Position numbers and translations under genes: made by a program | In this document: positions 1 to 7,886 of the stretch, in pieces | Numbering within the stretch: position 1 is the first letter of the stretch | Layout: each line of letters opens with the position of its first letter | NCBI GenBank assembly: GCA_964400405.1 | Contig: CAYNUO010000001.1 | Span: forward strand, 1 to 64,000 | Length of the DNA: 64,000 nt | Reading direction: 5' to 3' | Origin: CANKJK01 sp964400405 | GTDB lineage: Bacteria > Acidobacteriota > Vicinamibacteria > Vicinamibacterales > UBA2999 | The notes under the pieces: generated by a model | The model's database searches: none | Told to the model about the DNA's origin: nothing | What the model saw: only the letters and a program-made list of their open reading frames with translations

Positions 1-638
1 CCGACGACGAGGTTCCAGCCGTCGACCATCACGAACAGCAGCACCTTGAACGGCAGCGAGATCATGGCCGGCGGGAGCTGCATCATGCCCATCGAGAGCA
101 ACGTCGTGGAGACGACGAGGTCGATGAGCAGGAACGGAACGAACAGGAAGAAGCCCATCTGGAAGCCGGTCTTCAGCTCCGAGATGACATACGCCGGGAC
201 GACGACCGTCATCGGCAGGTCCTGCCGCGAGCGCGGCATCGGCTGCTTGCTCATCTCGACGAAGAGCTCCAGATCCGCGTCCCGCGTCTGCTTCAGCATG
301 AACGCCTTGAGCGGGGGTGCGCCGGCCTCCAGGGCCCGCGTGGCCGAGATCTTCCCGTTCATCGCCGGTTCGAACGCCAGCCGGTTGATCTCGGTGCCAA
401 CGGGCGCCATGACGAACATCGTCAGGAACAGCGCGAGGCCGATCAGGATCTGGTTCGACGGCATCTCCTGCGTGCCGAGGGCCTGGCGGAGAAAGTGGAA
501 CACGATGACGATGCGCGTGAACGACGTCATCGTGACGAGCACGGCCGGCAGGAACGAGATCAGCGTCAGCAGCAGGACGATCTGCAGCGGCGCCGACACG
601 GCGCCGATCCCGTCGAGTTGCACGTTCAGGCCGTTCAT
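1..638 (-). CDS. fliP: Flagellar export gate protein FliP (3' end cut by window)
   Basis: Polytopic inner-membrane core of the flagellar type III export gate. The reverse strand from ATG 638 is open to the window edge (212 codons of roughly 245 usual), so only the C-terminus is missing. Family signatures read directly: the TSFTRIVIVFHFLRQALGT block near residue 40, then NQILIGLALFLTMFVM, and near the end a long hydrophobic stretch ending in DGWNL. The ATG overlaps the TGA of fliO (ATGA), so the two are translationally coupled in the fliL-N-O-P string. It has no cleavable signal peptide at this start; some FliP proteins carry one. Identity is secure. Confidence 0.95.
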   Translation of the reverse strand, partial: MNGLNVQLDGIGAVSAPLQIVLLLTLISFLPAVLVTMTSFTRIVIVFHFLRQALGTQEMPSNQILIGLALFLTMFVMAPVGTEINRLAFEPAMNGKISATRALEAGAPPLKAFMLKQTRDADLELFVEMSKQPMPRSRQDLPMTVVVPAYVISELKTGFQMGFFLFVPFLLIDLVVSTTLLSMGMMQLPPAMISLPFKVLLFVMVDGWNLVV

Positions 639-949
639 GCGGGTCCTGCCTGTCCCGCGTTCGGGGTCTGTCCCGGCTGCGTCTGCTGCGACAGCGTCTG
701 GTCGAAGGCGTCGCCGCGGCCCAGCTCGGTGACCAGCGACACGGCGGCGGGCGTCACGCCCAGCAGCAGGCGCCGTCCTTCCACGCCGACGATCACGAGC
801 GTGCGGCGCTCTCCGAGCGAGAGCGCGGTCTCCACGCGCAGCGGTCCGGTCGTCCTGCGTGCCGCCACGCCGCGGCGCAGCACCCACAGGACGGCGGCCA
901 GCAGCGCGATGACGACGACGAGTGCGAGGAGTCCCCGAAGATCGCTCAC
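635..949 (-). CDS. fliO: Flagellar export assembly protein FliO
   Basis: 104 residues with one N-terminal membrane helix (residues about 5-23, LLALVVVIALLAAVLWVL) followed by a basic turn and a small cytoplasmic domain with LGERRTLVIVGVEGRRLLLGV, the beta-rich core typical of FliO/MopB. FliO assists FliP ring assembly during export gate formation. The GTG start at 949 overlaps the fliN stop (GTGA) and the gene ends on the fliP ATG, which supports both the start choice and the identity. Sequence conservation in this family is weak, so the call leans partly on position between fliN and fliP. Confidence 0.85.
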   Translation of the reverse strand: MSDLRGLLALVVVIALLAAVLWVLRRGVAARRTTGPLRVETALSLGERRTLVIVGVEGRRLLLGVTPAAVSLVTELGRGDAFDQTLSQQTQPGQTPNAGQAGPA

Positions 950-1415
950 AGGATCTCCCCGCGCGGTGCCGGCAGCACCTCCGTCACGCGGACGGACGTG
1001 TGGTCGTCGACGACCAGCACCTCTCCGGTGGCGACAGGGACGCCGTTGATGAGAAGCGTCATGTCGGCCCCGGCCGCCTGGTCGATCTTCAGGATCTCGC
1101 CGGGCTGGATGCCGAGGCAGTCGCGCACACGGAGCGTCCGCGTNNNNNNNNNNNNNNNNNNNNNNNNNNNNNNNNNNNNNNNNNNNNNNNNNNNNNNNNN
1201 NNNNNNNNNNNNNNNNNNNNNNNNNNNNNNNNNNNNNNNNNNNTCAGGATCTCGCCGGGCTGGATGCCGAGGCAGTCGCGCACACGGAGCGTCCGCGTCC
1301 CGAGCACCACTTCCACGTGGCACGGCACGTCTCCGAGCGCCGCAAACGGTGCGGCCACGGGCACCGCTCCGCCGCCTGACGTCTTGACCGATTCCAATGC
1401 TTGATGCTGCGCCAT
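946..1415 (-). CDS. fliN: Flagellar switch protein FliN, split only by an assembly gap
   Basis: C-ring component that binds the FliM/FliG switch. Residues before the gap include VPCHVEVVLGTRTLRVRDCL; after it come INGVPVATGEVLVVDDHTSV and RVTEVL, the classic FliN SpoA fold. The 55 bases either side of the 100-N run are identical (1089-1143 and 1244-1298). Collapsing one copy and the Ns removes 155 bases and joins the halves in frame to give an intact 104-residue protein. ATG 1415 follows a GGGGG stretch. The stop overlaps the fliO GTG. Its N-terminus is short (about 25 residues before the SpoA domain), so it is FliN alone and not a FliM-FliN or FliY-like fusion. Confidence 0.9.
1089..1298. 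repeat. Scaffold gap with 55-bp duplicated contig ends
   Basis: A run of exactly 100 N occupies 1144-1243. The 55 bases before it (1089-1143) and the 55 bases after it (1244-1298) are identical and in the same orientation. This is the pattern left when a scaffolder joins two contigs that still share a terminal k-mer-length overlap, so no sequence is likely to be missing. It is an artefact and not a biological repeat. Confidence 0.95.
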
Positions 1416-1438
1416 AGGTCCCCCGGTCAAGACGTCAC

Positions 1439-1496
1439 GCCCGCGCGGAGCGCGGGCCAGAAAGCGCTGGTTCTAACGCGGTCCGCCGCGTTAGAA
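1439..1496 (-). other. Two strong hairpins between fliL and fliN
   Basis: Two perfect inverted repeats lie in the 75 bases separating fliL from fliN. One has an 11-bp stem (TTCTAACGCGG, loop TCCG, positions 1471-1496) that contains the fliL stop codon. The other has an 8-bp stem (GCCCGCGC, loop GGA, positions 1439-1457). Neither is followed by a T-run in the minus-strand direction, so they look more like processing or stabilising structures than a factor-independent terminator. They sit exactly where fliM would be expected. Confidence 0.6.
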
Positions 1497-2024
1497 CTGG
1501 ACGACGAACTCTGAGAAGAGGACATCGGTGATGTGCATTCCCTTGATGGCCATCGCCTGCCGGGCGCGGGTCGCGATTTCCTTCTTCAGCGTCACCTTCC
1601 CCTCCGGCGTGACGAGTTCGTCGGCGGTCTTCTGCGCCAGGAACTCGAGCACCGCGGAGCGGACACGGGCCTTCGCGACTTCGTTCTCCTCGACTTCCTT
1701 GGCGTGCTCTTCGGGAATCAGCAGTTTGAGGGTCAGCCGCAGGAAGCGCGTGGCGTCCTGGTCGGCAAGGTTGACGACGAACGGCTCGAGGGCCACGACA
1801 CCCTGCGGCTCATCCTCGGCGGCATGGGACTCTCCCTCTTCCCCGTGCTCGTCGTCGCCGTGCCCGGTTTTCGCTTCCTTCGCCTCGGCGGGCGTCCCGC
1901 GCAGGAACCACCACGCGCCGCCGCCTGCGGCGGCGAGCAGCACGACGACGCCGGCGATGATCAGCGGCAACGAGGATTTCTTCTTTGCCGCACCCGCGGC
2001 ATCAGGCTTGGGTTGGTCGCTCAT
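1491..2024 (-). CDS. fliL: Flagellar basal body-associated protein FliL
   Basis: 177-residue single-pass inner-membrane protein. It has a short Lys-rich cytoplasmic head (AAKKKSS), one helix (residues about 19-41, LPLIIAGVVVLLAAAGGGAW), an acidic/His-rich linker (HGDDEHGEEGESHAAEDE) and the FliL domain starting at VVALEPFVVNLAD and ending FSEFVVQF, the usual C-terminus of the family. It encircles the stator units and supports torque. It is preceded by a 163-base intergenic space carrying a candidate sigma-54 site, so it may head a separate fliL-N-O-P transcript. Confidence 0.93.
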   Translation of the reverse strand: MSDQPKPDAAGAAKKKSSLPLIIAGVVVLLAAAGGGAWWFLRGTPAEAKEAKTGHGDDEHGEEGESHAAEDEPQGVVALEPFVVNLADQDATRFLRLTLKLLIPEEHAKEVEENEVAKARVRSAVLEFLAQKTADELVTPEGKVTLKKEIATRARQAMAIKGMHITDVLFSEFVVQF

Positions 2025-2100
2025 GGCTGTGCCAGTCCTCCGGCCTCAGCAAGAGCAAGGGGGGTGCCCGGCATCCCACTCGCGGAATCAGTGGAATCAG

Positions 2101-2123
2101 GCGCAAAACGTGCCAGCTGGCAC
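2101..2123 (-). promoter_or_regulatory. Candidate sigma-54 promoter for fliL, over a 14-bp palindrome
   Basis: On the minus strand TGGCACG (2115-2109) is followed by TTTTGCGC, giving GG at 2114-2113 and GC at 2102-2101 with the ten intervening bases required by sigma-54. The -24 element is a perfect match; the -12 element keeps only the GC. The predicted start is about 65 bases before the fliL ATG. The -24 half lies within the perfect palindrome GTGCCAGCTGGCAC (2110-2123). An NtrC-type activator is encoded nearby at 12521. Inferred from sequence only. Confidence 0.45.
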
Positions 2124-2187
2124 AGGATCCGCGGACGGCCGGTCGGCACGCGGCCGGCTGGCCGTCCATCGGATTCGTTTCGTCACC

Positions 2188-3876
2188 TCAGACGAGCAGT
2201 TCGAAGCGCTCCTCGGAGTCCCGCTGCGGGCGTGGCCGCGCGTGCCGGCCGTTCGACGGCGGCTGCTCCTGCCGGCTGTCGTCGCTGAACGCACGCTGGC
2301 CGTCGGGTTCCACCCGAAGCCGGGTCAACGAGAGGCCCTGATCGCCGAGGCTCTGCCTCACGGCGGGCTCCTGCGCCTCGAGCCACTCGCGAACCGCCGG
2401 CAGCTCCGCCTTGACTGACGCGTCCACCTGGCCCCGGTCGAGGCGCACCGTGATCGTCACCTCGCCCAGGAACTCGGGCTTCAGACGGACGACGGCCTCG
2501 CCGATGCCACCGCGCAGCTGCGTCCGCAGGCTCTGCACGATCTGGCTCGTCACCTGCCCACCCAGCTCGGGCGCCAGGCGCGACGGGAGCGGCTGCGGCT
2601 CTGCCGCTGTGACCGGCTGCCCCGGCGCTGCGTGTGCCGCCGGTTGCGGACCGACGGACATCTGCCGTCCGACCGCTGGATCACTCCGATCCCCGTCCCG
2701 GGCATCGTCAGCGCCGCCCTCGGCATCGAACGACTGCCGGCCTCCGCCGGTGCCCGTCCGATCCAGTGTCGCGCCGTCGAATCCAGCACCGTCGAGTGCC
2801 GCGCCGCCCGTTTCAGCCTCGCCCGTTGACGCCTCCGGCGTCCGCGCCTCCATGCGCTCCGGGCGTGGCTGACTCATCAGGGACACGGCGACGTGCGCCG
2901 ATCCCGCGACCCGGGCTGCGTCCTGCAGCCGCGCCGTGTTCCCGTCCGATGGGCCGGCCGGCCCGGCCACCGCATCCGTCACGCCGTCCGCGCGCTCATC
3001 AGGCGCCAGGTTACGCTGCCCTGCGGCGCTCGGCGCCACCTGGCGGGGTGCCGGTGCGGCGATGGCCCGAGCCGCGGTATCCGCGTCCGCAACCTGAGGC
3101 GTCGTCGAGGTCCCTGTCTGGGTCGAGAGCGGGGCTGGCTCCGCCAGCGGTCGTTCGACTTCCGCGAAGACGGGCCGCACCGATGTGCGCGCGGGCTCCA
3201 CCGATCGCGGTGCCGTGTCTACCTGTTCCGTGCGTCCCGCCTCGACGACGTCCGCCCCTGGTGTTTCGGATGCCGTTACGTCGAACTCGGCCGCCTGAAT
3301 GGACTGCAGGGGCAACACATTCGTGCTGCGCCCCGTCGCACCGGGCGTCTGGAACGCGGCCGCTGTGGCGCGCGGGGCCGCCGAGGCCTGACCGGCCTCC
3401 GGCGTCGGCCCGAGCGGAGCCGCCTGTGGATCCGGCGACGGTAGCGCGCTGACGAAGATCGCCGCCGCCAGGTCGATGGTCTCTTCGGTGCCATTCGGCC
3501 CGGTCTGTGGTCGCAACACGGTCTCGAGGTCGGGACCGTCGTGCGTCCTGAACATGCGGGCACGAAGCCCCGGCGCGGGCGCCGCCGTGCCCGGCACCTG
3601 CGGGACATCCTGCCCCAGCAGTGCCAGGATCACGCCCGGCGTCACGCCGGCCGCTGCGTCGGAGGGGGCCGTCGCCGCTGCCGCGGGGTCCGGCACGCAA
3701 TCGCCCTGCTCCGACGCGGCCGCGACGACCGCGTCGAAGAACCCGGCGAATGACGAGCCGTCGGGCGCATCCGCCGCGGCCACACCCGCTGGCGCGCCTC
3801 CGGCGTCGACACCTCCGGCTGGCCCGGGTGTCCCGGTGGGAATCGGCATCCCGAGGATGCCGCCGAGGGTCGTCAT
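2188..3876 (-). CDS. fliK: Flagellar hook-length control protein FliK
   Basis: 562 residues. The first 430 or so are low-complexity Ala/Pro/Gly/Thr-rich, as in the extended ruler part of FliK. The C-terminal Flg_hook domain (about residues 440-540) carries the family signature VVRLKPEFLGEVTITV and ends with LTRLRVE. FliK is secreted through the flagellar apparatus, measures the hook and switches export specificity through FlhB. It starts 2 bases after the flgE stop. The order flgD-flgE-fliK differs from the common fliK-flgD-flgE. The last 50 residues are polar and Arg/Gln-rich. Confidence 0.88.
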   Translation of the reverse strand: MTTLGGILGMPIPTGTPGPAGGVDAGGAPAGVAAADAPDGSSFAGFFDAVVAAASEQGDCVPDPAAAATAPSDAAAGVTPGVILALLGQDVPQVPGTAAPAPGLRARMFRTHDGPDLETVLRPQTGPNGTEETIDLAAAIFVSALPSPDPQAAPLGPTPEAGQASAAPRATAAAFQTPGATGRSTNVLPLQSIQAAEFDVTASETPGADVVEAGRTEQVDTAPRSVEPARTSVRPVFAEVERPLAEPAPLSTQTGTSTTPQVADADTAARAIAAPAPRQVAPSAAGQRNLAPDERADGVTDAVAGPAGPSDGNTARLQDAARVAGSAHVAVSLMSQPRPERMEARTPEASTGEAETGGAALDGAGFDGATLDRTGTGGGRQSFDAEGGADDARDGDRSDPAVGRQMSVGPQPAAHAAPGQPVTAAEPQPLPSRLAPELGGQVTSQIVQSLRTQLRGGIGEAVVRLKPEFLGEVTITVRLDRGQVDASVKAELPAVREWLEAQEPAVRQSLGDQGLSLTRLRVEPDGQRAFSDDSRQEQPPSNGRHARPRPQRDSEERFELLV

Positions 3877-3878
3877 GG

Positions 3879-5138
3879 CTAGCGCTTGAGGGCCAGGGTG
3901 TCGACGAGCAGTTCGTCCGACACGGTGATGACCTTCGAGTTCGCCTGATAGCCGCGCTGCGCGAGGATCATCTGCGTGAACTCCTGCGCGATGTCGACGT
4001 TGGACTGCTCCAGCGCCGAGCCGATCAGCGTGCCGCGTCCGCCGATGCCGGCCACGCCGACGTTGGCCGCACCCGCCACCTGCGTCTCGCCGAACTTGTT
4101 CGCGCCGAGCTTCGAGAGCCCGCGCGGATTATTGAAGCTCGCGAGCGCCAGCTGCGCCACGGCCATCGACTGACCGGTGCCGAGTGTCGCGATGATGCTG
4201 CCGTCCGGCGCCACGCTGACCGAGTCGATCGCACCGGCCGTCGAGCCGTCGGCCGAGATGGAGGACGTCGCCGACGCCGCGGCGAAGCCCGTCAGCGACG
4301 CGACACCGTTCGCGTCGACGAGGTCCCAGTTCCACGTCGCGATCGCCGCGCCGTTGGCGAAGGCCGGCGTCGTCACCGTGATGTCGGTCGGCGGCGCGCC
4401 GTCGATTGTGGCAAGCGAGCCGGTCGCGTCGAACGCCAGCGTGCCCGTCGCGACGTTCACGTCCAGCACGGTGCCCATGTCCTGCGCGGGCAGCGTGATG
4501 TCGTAGGTCCACTCTCCGACCGTGGCGCCCTTCGTGAAGGTGATGGTCGCCACGTGCTGGGCGCCGAGTGAATCGGTCACCTGCACGGAGGTCGTGAATT
4601 CGTCTCCGGCGGCCGCGTTGGCGCTGAGGTTCGACGCCGTACGGAACTTCGTCGTCGCCGACGACGCGCGAAGCGCGCCCGCCGCGACGGTGATGTCGGT
4701 CGGCTGGCCGGTCGTCACGATCGCACCGGTCGTCGGGTTGATCTGCGTGTAGCCCTGGACGAAGTAGCCGTCCGGCGTCACCAGTTTGCCGTTGCTGTTC
4801 AGCGTGAAGTTGCCGGCGCGCGTGTAGACGTTGCCTTGCGTGCCGCGAACGACGAAGAAGCCGTTGCCCTGGATGGCGACGTTGGTCGCCTCGCGCGTGG
4901 ACTCAATCGCGCCCTGGCTGAAGCTCGGAGAAATGGCGCCGGTGACGACGCCGAGACCGATCTGCATCGGGTTGCCGCCCGACCCGCCCACGGTCTGGCT
5001 GACCAGATCCTGAAAGGTGACCGAGCTCGACTTGTAGCCGATCGTGTTGATGTTCGCGAGGTTGTTGCCAATGACGCTCAGGTACGTGGAGTTCGCATTC
5101 AGTCCCGAGAGTCCGGCTGAGAATGAGCCGACTGCCAT
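3879..5138 (-). CDS. flgE: Flagellar hook protein FlgE
   Basis: 419 residues. The N-terminal rod/hook domain reads SFSAGLSGLNANSTYLSVIG then NNLANINTIGYKSS, and the C-terminal coiled-coil ends SNVDIAQEFTQMILAQRGYQ followed by ANSKVITVSDELL, both diagnostic of FlgE/FlgF/FlgG. The middle (about residues 150-330) is a Thr/Ala-rich variable hook domain, so FlgE fits better than the shorter rod proteins FlgF or FlgG (about 250-260 residues). It polymerises into the hook outside the outer membrane. It lies 24 bases after flgD, the hook scaffold, and just before fliK, which sets hook length. Confidence 0.93.
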   Translation of the reverse strand: MAVGSFSAGLSGLNANSTYLSVIGNNLANINTIGYKSSSVTFQDLVSQTVGGSGGNPMQIGLGVVTGAISPSFSQGAIESTREATNVAIQGNGFFVVRGTQGNVYTRAGNFTLNSNGKLVTPDGYFVQGYTQINPTTGAIVTTGQPTDITVAAGALRASSATTKFRTASNLSANAAAGDEFTTSVQVTDSLGAQHVATITFTKGATVGEWTYDITLPAQDMGTVLDVNVATGTLAFDATGSLATIDGAPPTDITVTTPAFANGAAIATWNWDLVDANGVASLTGFAAASATSSISADGSTAGAIDSVSVAPDGSIIATLGTGQSMAVAQLALASFNNPRGLSKLGANKFGETQVAGAANVGVAGIGGRGTLIGSALEQSNVDIAQEFTQMILAQRGYQANSKVITVSDELLVDTLALKR

Positions 5139-5162
5139 ATGTGCTGCCTCGTCGGAACGCGG

Positions 5163-5450
5163 CTAGGCCGCGTTCGTCTGGGTCGCCACGGCGGACTCGG
5201 CCGCCTGGAGACGCGTATCGATGTCACTGAGCGTCTGCTCAATCTGTTGAAGCTGTTCGAGCGAGCTGAAGGTGGCCAGCTGCGCGATGAACTCGCCGTT
5301 CGCCTGCGGCGCGGTCGGGTCCTGATGCTGGAGCTGCGTCGTCAGCAGCTTCAGGAACGCGTCGCGTCCGAGCTCACCGTTCTTCTTCATGGCCGCGATG
5401 TCGATCGGATTCTGACTGCCTTCGGTGCTGCCAATCGGCGTCGTGCTCAT
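5163..5450 (-). CDS. flgD: Hook assembly scaffold FlgD, short form
   Basis: 95 residues from the ATG at 5450, which overlaps the fliJ stop (ATGA). The conserved FlgD N-terminal motif is present: RDAFLKLLTTQLQHQDPTAP followed by FIAQLATFSSLEQLQQI. The protein ends soon after, without the FlgD_ig/tudor cap domain of the roughly 220-residue enterobacterial protein. Short FlgD forms are known in several phyla, so this may be a functional minimal scaffold. Alternatively another protein supplies the cap. The upstream extension of the reading frame lies within fliJ and is not used. Confidence 0.85.
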   Translation of the reverse strand: MSTTPIGSTEGSQNPIDIAAMKKNGELGRDAFLKLLTTQLQHQDPTAPQANGEFIAQLATFSSLEQLQQIEQTLSDIDTRLQAAESAVATQTNAA

Positions 5451-5932
5451 GTTCGGTCTCCCGTGGCCGATTGTTCGAGGGCCAGGGTCCGGCGCTGCGC
5501 CACGAAGCGCGCGGTCCCCGCGGCATCCATCAGCCGCTGTTCCTCCGCCAGCACGGCGGCCTCCCAGGCCTGCCGCGCCTTCTCCTTGAAGCGCTCGAGC
5601 GCGTCCACCCGCTGACGCGTGGCCTGGCGCGCCTTGCGCCGGCTGGCCAACTCCGCCTCGAATCTGGCGACGTCGTCCCCGGCTCGGCCGACGGACTGCT
5701 CCAGCCCAGCGATCCAAAACCGGTACCACTCACGTTCGTGGTGCGCCGCCCCCTGACCGCTATGCACCTCGTGTGCCGCCTGGGCGTCCACCAGCTCGAT
5801 CCGGCCGCGGTCGAGTCGCGCCCGCGCGGCCAGCAGCCAGCCCTCGGCCTCCGCGCACGCCCGTTTTGCGGCGTCGTCCTCGCGCTGACGCAGATCCAGC
5901 GCCGCCTGGGCCCGGAACCTGAATGCGCGCAC
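5447..5932 (-). CDS. fliJ: Flagellar export chaperone FliJ
   Basis: 161 residues, almost entirely charged helix with heptad-like spacing, starting FRFRAQAALDLRQREDDAAK as FliJ proteins do and including FEAELASRRKARQATRQRVD later. FliJ forms an antiparallel coiled coil that docks in the FliI hexamer, like the gamma subunit of F1-ATPase, and delivers export chaperones. Position directly after fliI (9-base gap) is the classical arrangement. The call rests on coiled-coil character plus position, because FliJ sequences diverge widely. Confidence 0.85.
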   Translation of the reverse strand: MRAFRFRAQAALDLRQREDDAAKRACAEAEGWLLAARARLDRGRIELVDAQAAHEVHSGQGAAHHEREWYRFWIAGLEQSVGRAGDDVARFEAELASRRKARQATRQRVDALERFKEKARQAWEAAVLAEEQRLMDAAGTARFVAQRRTLALEQSATGDRT

Positions 5933-5941
5933 GCGGCTCCC

Positions 5942-7255
5942 TTACAGCCCGTCCAGCGCGGCGACTGCGTCGGCATAGCCGCACGCAGTGTCGGCTTCCT
6001 GACGCAGGTAGGCGTTCAGGGCCTCCTGCTTCGCCCGGGCCTCATCAATCGCGGGACTGCTGCCCTCGACATAGGCCCCGACGCTCACCAGGTCGTCGCT
6101 GTCGCGAATTGCCGACAGCCACTCGCGCACCTGGCCGGCCTTCTTCCGATGCGGCGTCCCGATGCAGTCAGGCATCGTCCGGCTGACGCTCTGGAGGACG
6201 TCGATCGGCGGGTAATGCTGCCGCGCCGCGAGATCCCGTGACAGCACCACGTGACCGTCGAGAATCGAGCGGACAGCGTCGGCGATCGGCTCGTTCTGGT
6301 CGTCGCCCTCGACGAGCACCGTATACATGGCCGTAATGCTGCCGCGCCCGGTGACGGCGCCGGCCCGCTCGAGCAGGGCCGGCAACAGCGCGAAGACGGA
6401 GGGCGGATAGCCCTTCGTCGTCGGCGGCTCGCCGGCGGCCAGCCCCACCTCGCGCTGCGCCATGGCGAACCGCGTGACGGAATCCATCAGCAGCAGCACG
6501 TGCTTGCCCTGGTCGCGGAAGTACTCCGCGACGGCGGTCGCCGCATAGGCGGCGCGCATGCGCATCAACGGAGGGTTGTCGGAGGTCGACACCACGACCA
6601 CCGAGCGACGCCGGCCCTCCGGACCGAGGTCGCGCTCAAGAAACGTCTTCAGCTCACGGCCGCGCTCGCCGACCAGGCCCAGCACGATCACGTCCGCGGC
6701 GGTGCCGCGCGTCAGCATGCCGAGCAGCGTGCTCTTGCCGACGCCGCTGCCGCCGAACAGGCCGATGCGCTGGCCGCGTCCACAGGTCAGCAGGCCGTCC
6801 ATCGCGCGCACACCCGTGCCGAGCGGCACCCGCACGGGCTCCCGCGCCATCGGGTTGAGGGGCGGCGGAAACAGCGGATAGCGGCCATGCGCCAGCAATG
6901 GCTTGTCGTCGAGCGGACGGCCCAGGGGATCCAGCACGCGCCCGAGCAGCTGCTCCCCGACCGGAATACTGACCGACCCGCTGCGCGCCACGATGCGCGA
7001 ACCGGGCCGGATGCCAGCCGTGTCGCCCAGCGGCACGGTGAGCAGGACCTTGTCGCGGAACCCGACCACCTGCACCGGCAGCGCGGCGCCGCCGTCGTCG
7101 CTGACGAGTTCGCAGACGTCGCCGACCGAGGCCCTCGGACCCGACGACTCGATCAGCAGGCCGACCGTCCGGATCACGTCCCCTGCGGGCGGCATCAGGT
7201 CCATCGTGCCGACGCGCGTCAGATGATGCGCGAGGGTCAGATCCTCAGGCGGCAT
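5942..7255 (-). CDS. fliI: Flagellum-specific export ATPase FliI
   Basis: 437 residues with the F1-beta-like ATPase core. Walker A is GLFGGSGVGKSTLLGM near residue 162, GLVGERGRE follows, Walker B is VLLLMDSVTRFAMAQREVGL near residue 250, and GEPPTTKGYPPSVFALLPAL and the C-terminal KKAGQVREW region follow. It powers and primes type III export of flagellar substrates from the cytoplasmic face. The start overlaps the end of fliH by 11 bases, consistent with FliH2-FliI complex formation. The length matches the family (about 440). Confidence 0.97.
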   Translation of the reverse strand: MPPEDLTLAHHLTRVGTMDLMPPAGDVIRTVGLLIESSGPRASVGDVCELVSDDGGAALPVQVVGFRDKVLLTVPLGDTAGIRPGSRIVARSGSVSIPVGEQLLGRVLDPLGRPLDDKPLLAHGRYPLFPPPLNPMAREPVRVPLGTGVRAMDGLLTCGRGQRIGLFGGSGVGKSTLLGMLTRGTAADVIVLGLVGERGRELKTFLERDLGPEGRRRSVVVVSTSDNPPLMRMRAAYAATAVAEYFRDQGKHVLLLMDSVTRFAMAQREVGLAAGEPPTTKGYPPSVFALLPALLERAGAVTGRGSITAMYTVLVEGDDQNEPIADAVRSILDGHVVLSRDLAARQHYPPIDVLQSVSRTMPDCIGTPHRKKAGQVREWLSAIRDSDDLVSVGAYVEGSSPAIDEARAKQEALNAYLRQEADTACGYADAVAALDGL

Positions 7256-7886
7256 GCGCGTCCGGGATCGGCGTGCCCAGCAGGGCGAGGCCGACTTCCT
7301 GCAGCTGGGCCTCGACGCCCGCCTCTACGCGTCCGAACGCCGACTCCACCCGGCACTCCCCGCGCGGCAGGTCGTTGTCCGGCACCACCGTCACGGGCAT
7401 GCCTGCCCACCGTTTCGTCTGCGCGGCGATCGTCGAGGCGTAGTCATCGGGATTGAAGTGCACCGTGGCGGCCACGCCCTGTTCGAGCCGCTGCAGCGCG
7501 ACGTGCGCCATCGAGACCAGCAGGTCGCGATCCAGGCTCACCTCCCGCTGCACGATGCGGCGGGCGATGACCAGCGCCAGCTCCACCATCTGATGCTCGG
7601 TCGCGCGCACCATCTCGCCCCGAGCCGCCGCCAGTGTGTCCAGCGACGTGACCAGCCGTGCCAGCTCGGCGCGGGCGCGGTCCGCCTCCGCCGCGACGCC
7701 GCTCGCGTGGCCCTCGGCCCGCCCGCGTTCGAACGCGTCCTGGGCAATCTGGTCGACGTCCACGCGCGTCCCGGCCGGCTCGTGCACGTGTGCCGCGGCG
7801 CTCTCCCGGACCGCGTCACCGGCGTTGTGCCAGACGAAGCTCAACGCCTCCGGCGGTTCCGCGAGCCGGCGCGCCCTAGGCCACAT
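7245..7886 (-). CDS. fliH: Flagellar assembly protein FliH
   Basis: 213 residues from the ATG at 7886, chosen because an AGGTGAGG ribosome site lies about 5 bases upstream; an in-frame GTG at 7895 is the alternative. The middle is helical and Ala/Arg-rich (AFERGRAEGHASGVAAEADR). The C-terminal V-ATPase E-subunit-like domain contains LALVIARRIVQREVSLDRD and CRVESAFGRVEAGVEAQLQE. FliH dimers bind FliI and tether it to the export gate and C-ring. It overlaps fliG by 11 bases and fliI by 11 bases. Confidence 0.9.
   Translation of the reverse strand: MWPRARRLAEPPEALSFVWHNAGDAVRESAAAHVHEPAGTRVDVDQIAQDAFERGRAEGHASGVAAEADRARAELARLVTSLDTLAAARGEMVRATEHQMVELALVIARRIVQREVSLDRDLLVSMAHVALQRLEQGVAATVHFNPDDYASTIAAQTKRWAGMPVTVVPDNDLPRGECRVESAFGRVEAGVEAQLQEVGLALLGTPIPDAHAA

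Noticed and set aside
1144..1243. Possibility that fliM is hidden in the first N run
   Set aside because: The identical 55-base flanks show the contigs overlap, and merging them restores fliN in frame, so nothing of gene size is missing there.
1089..1298. Biological tandem repeat in fliN
   Set aside because: The duplicate abuts the N run exactly on both sides and has k-mer length; keeping it would break the reading frame.
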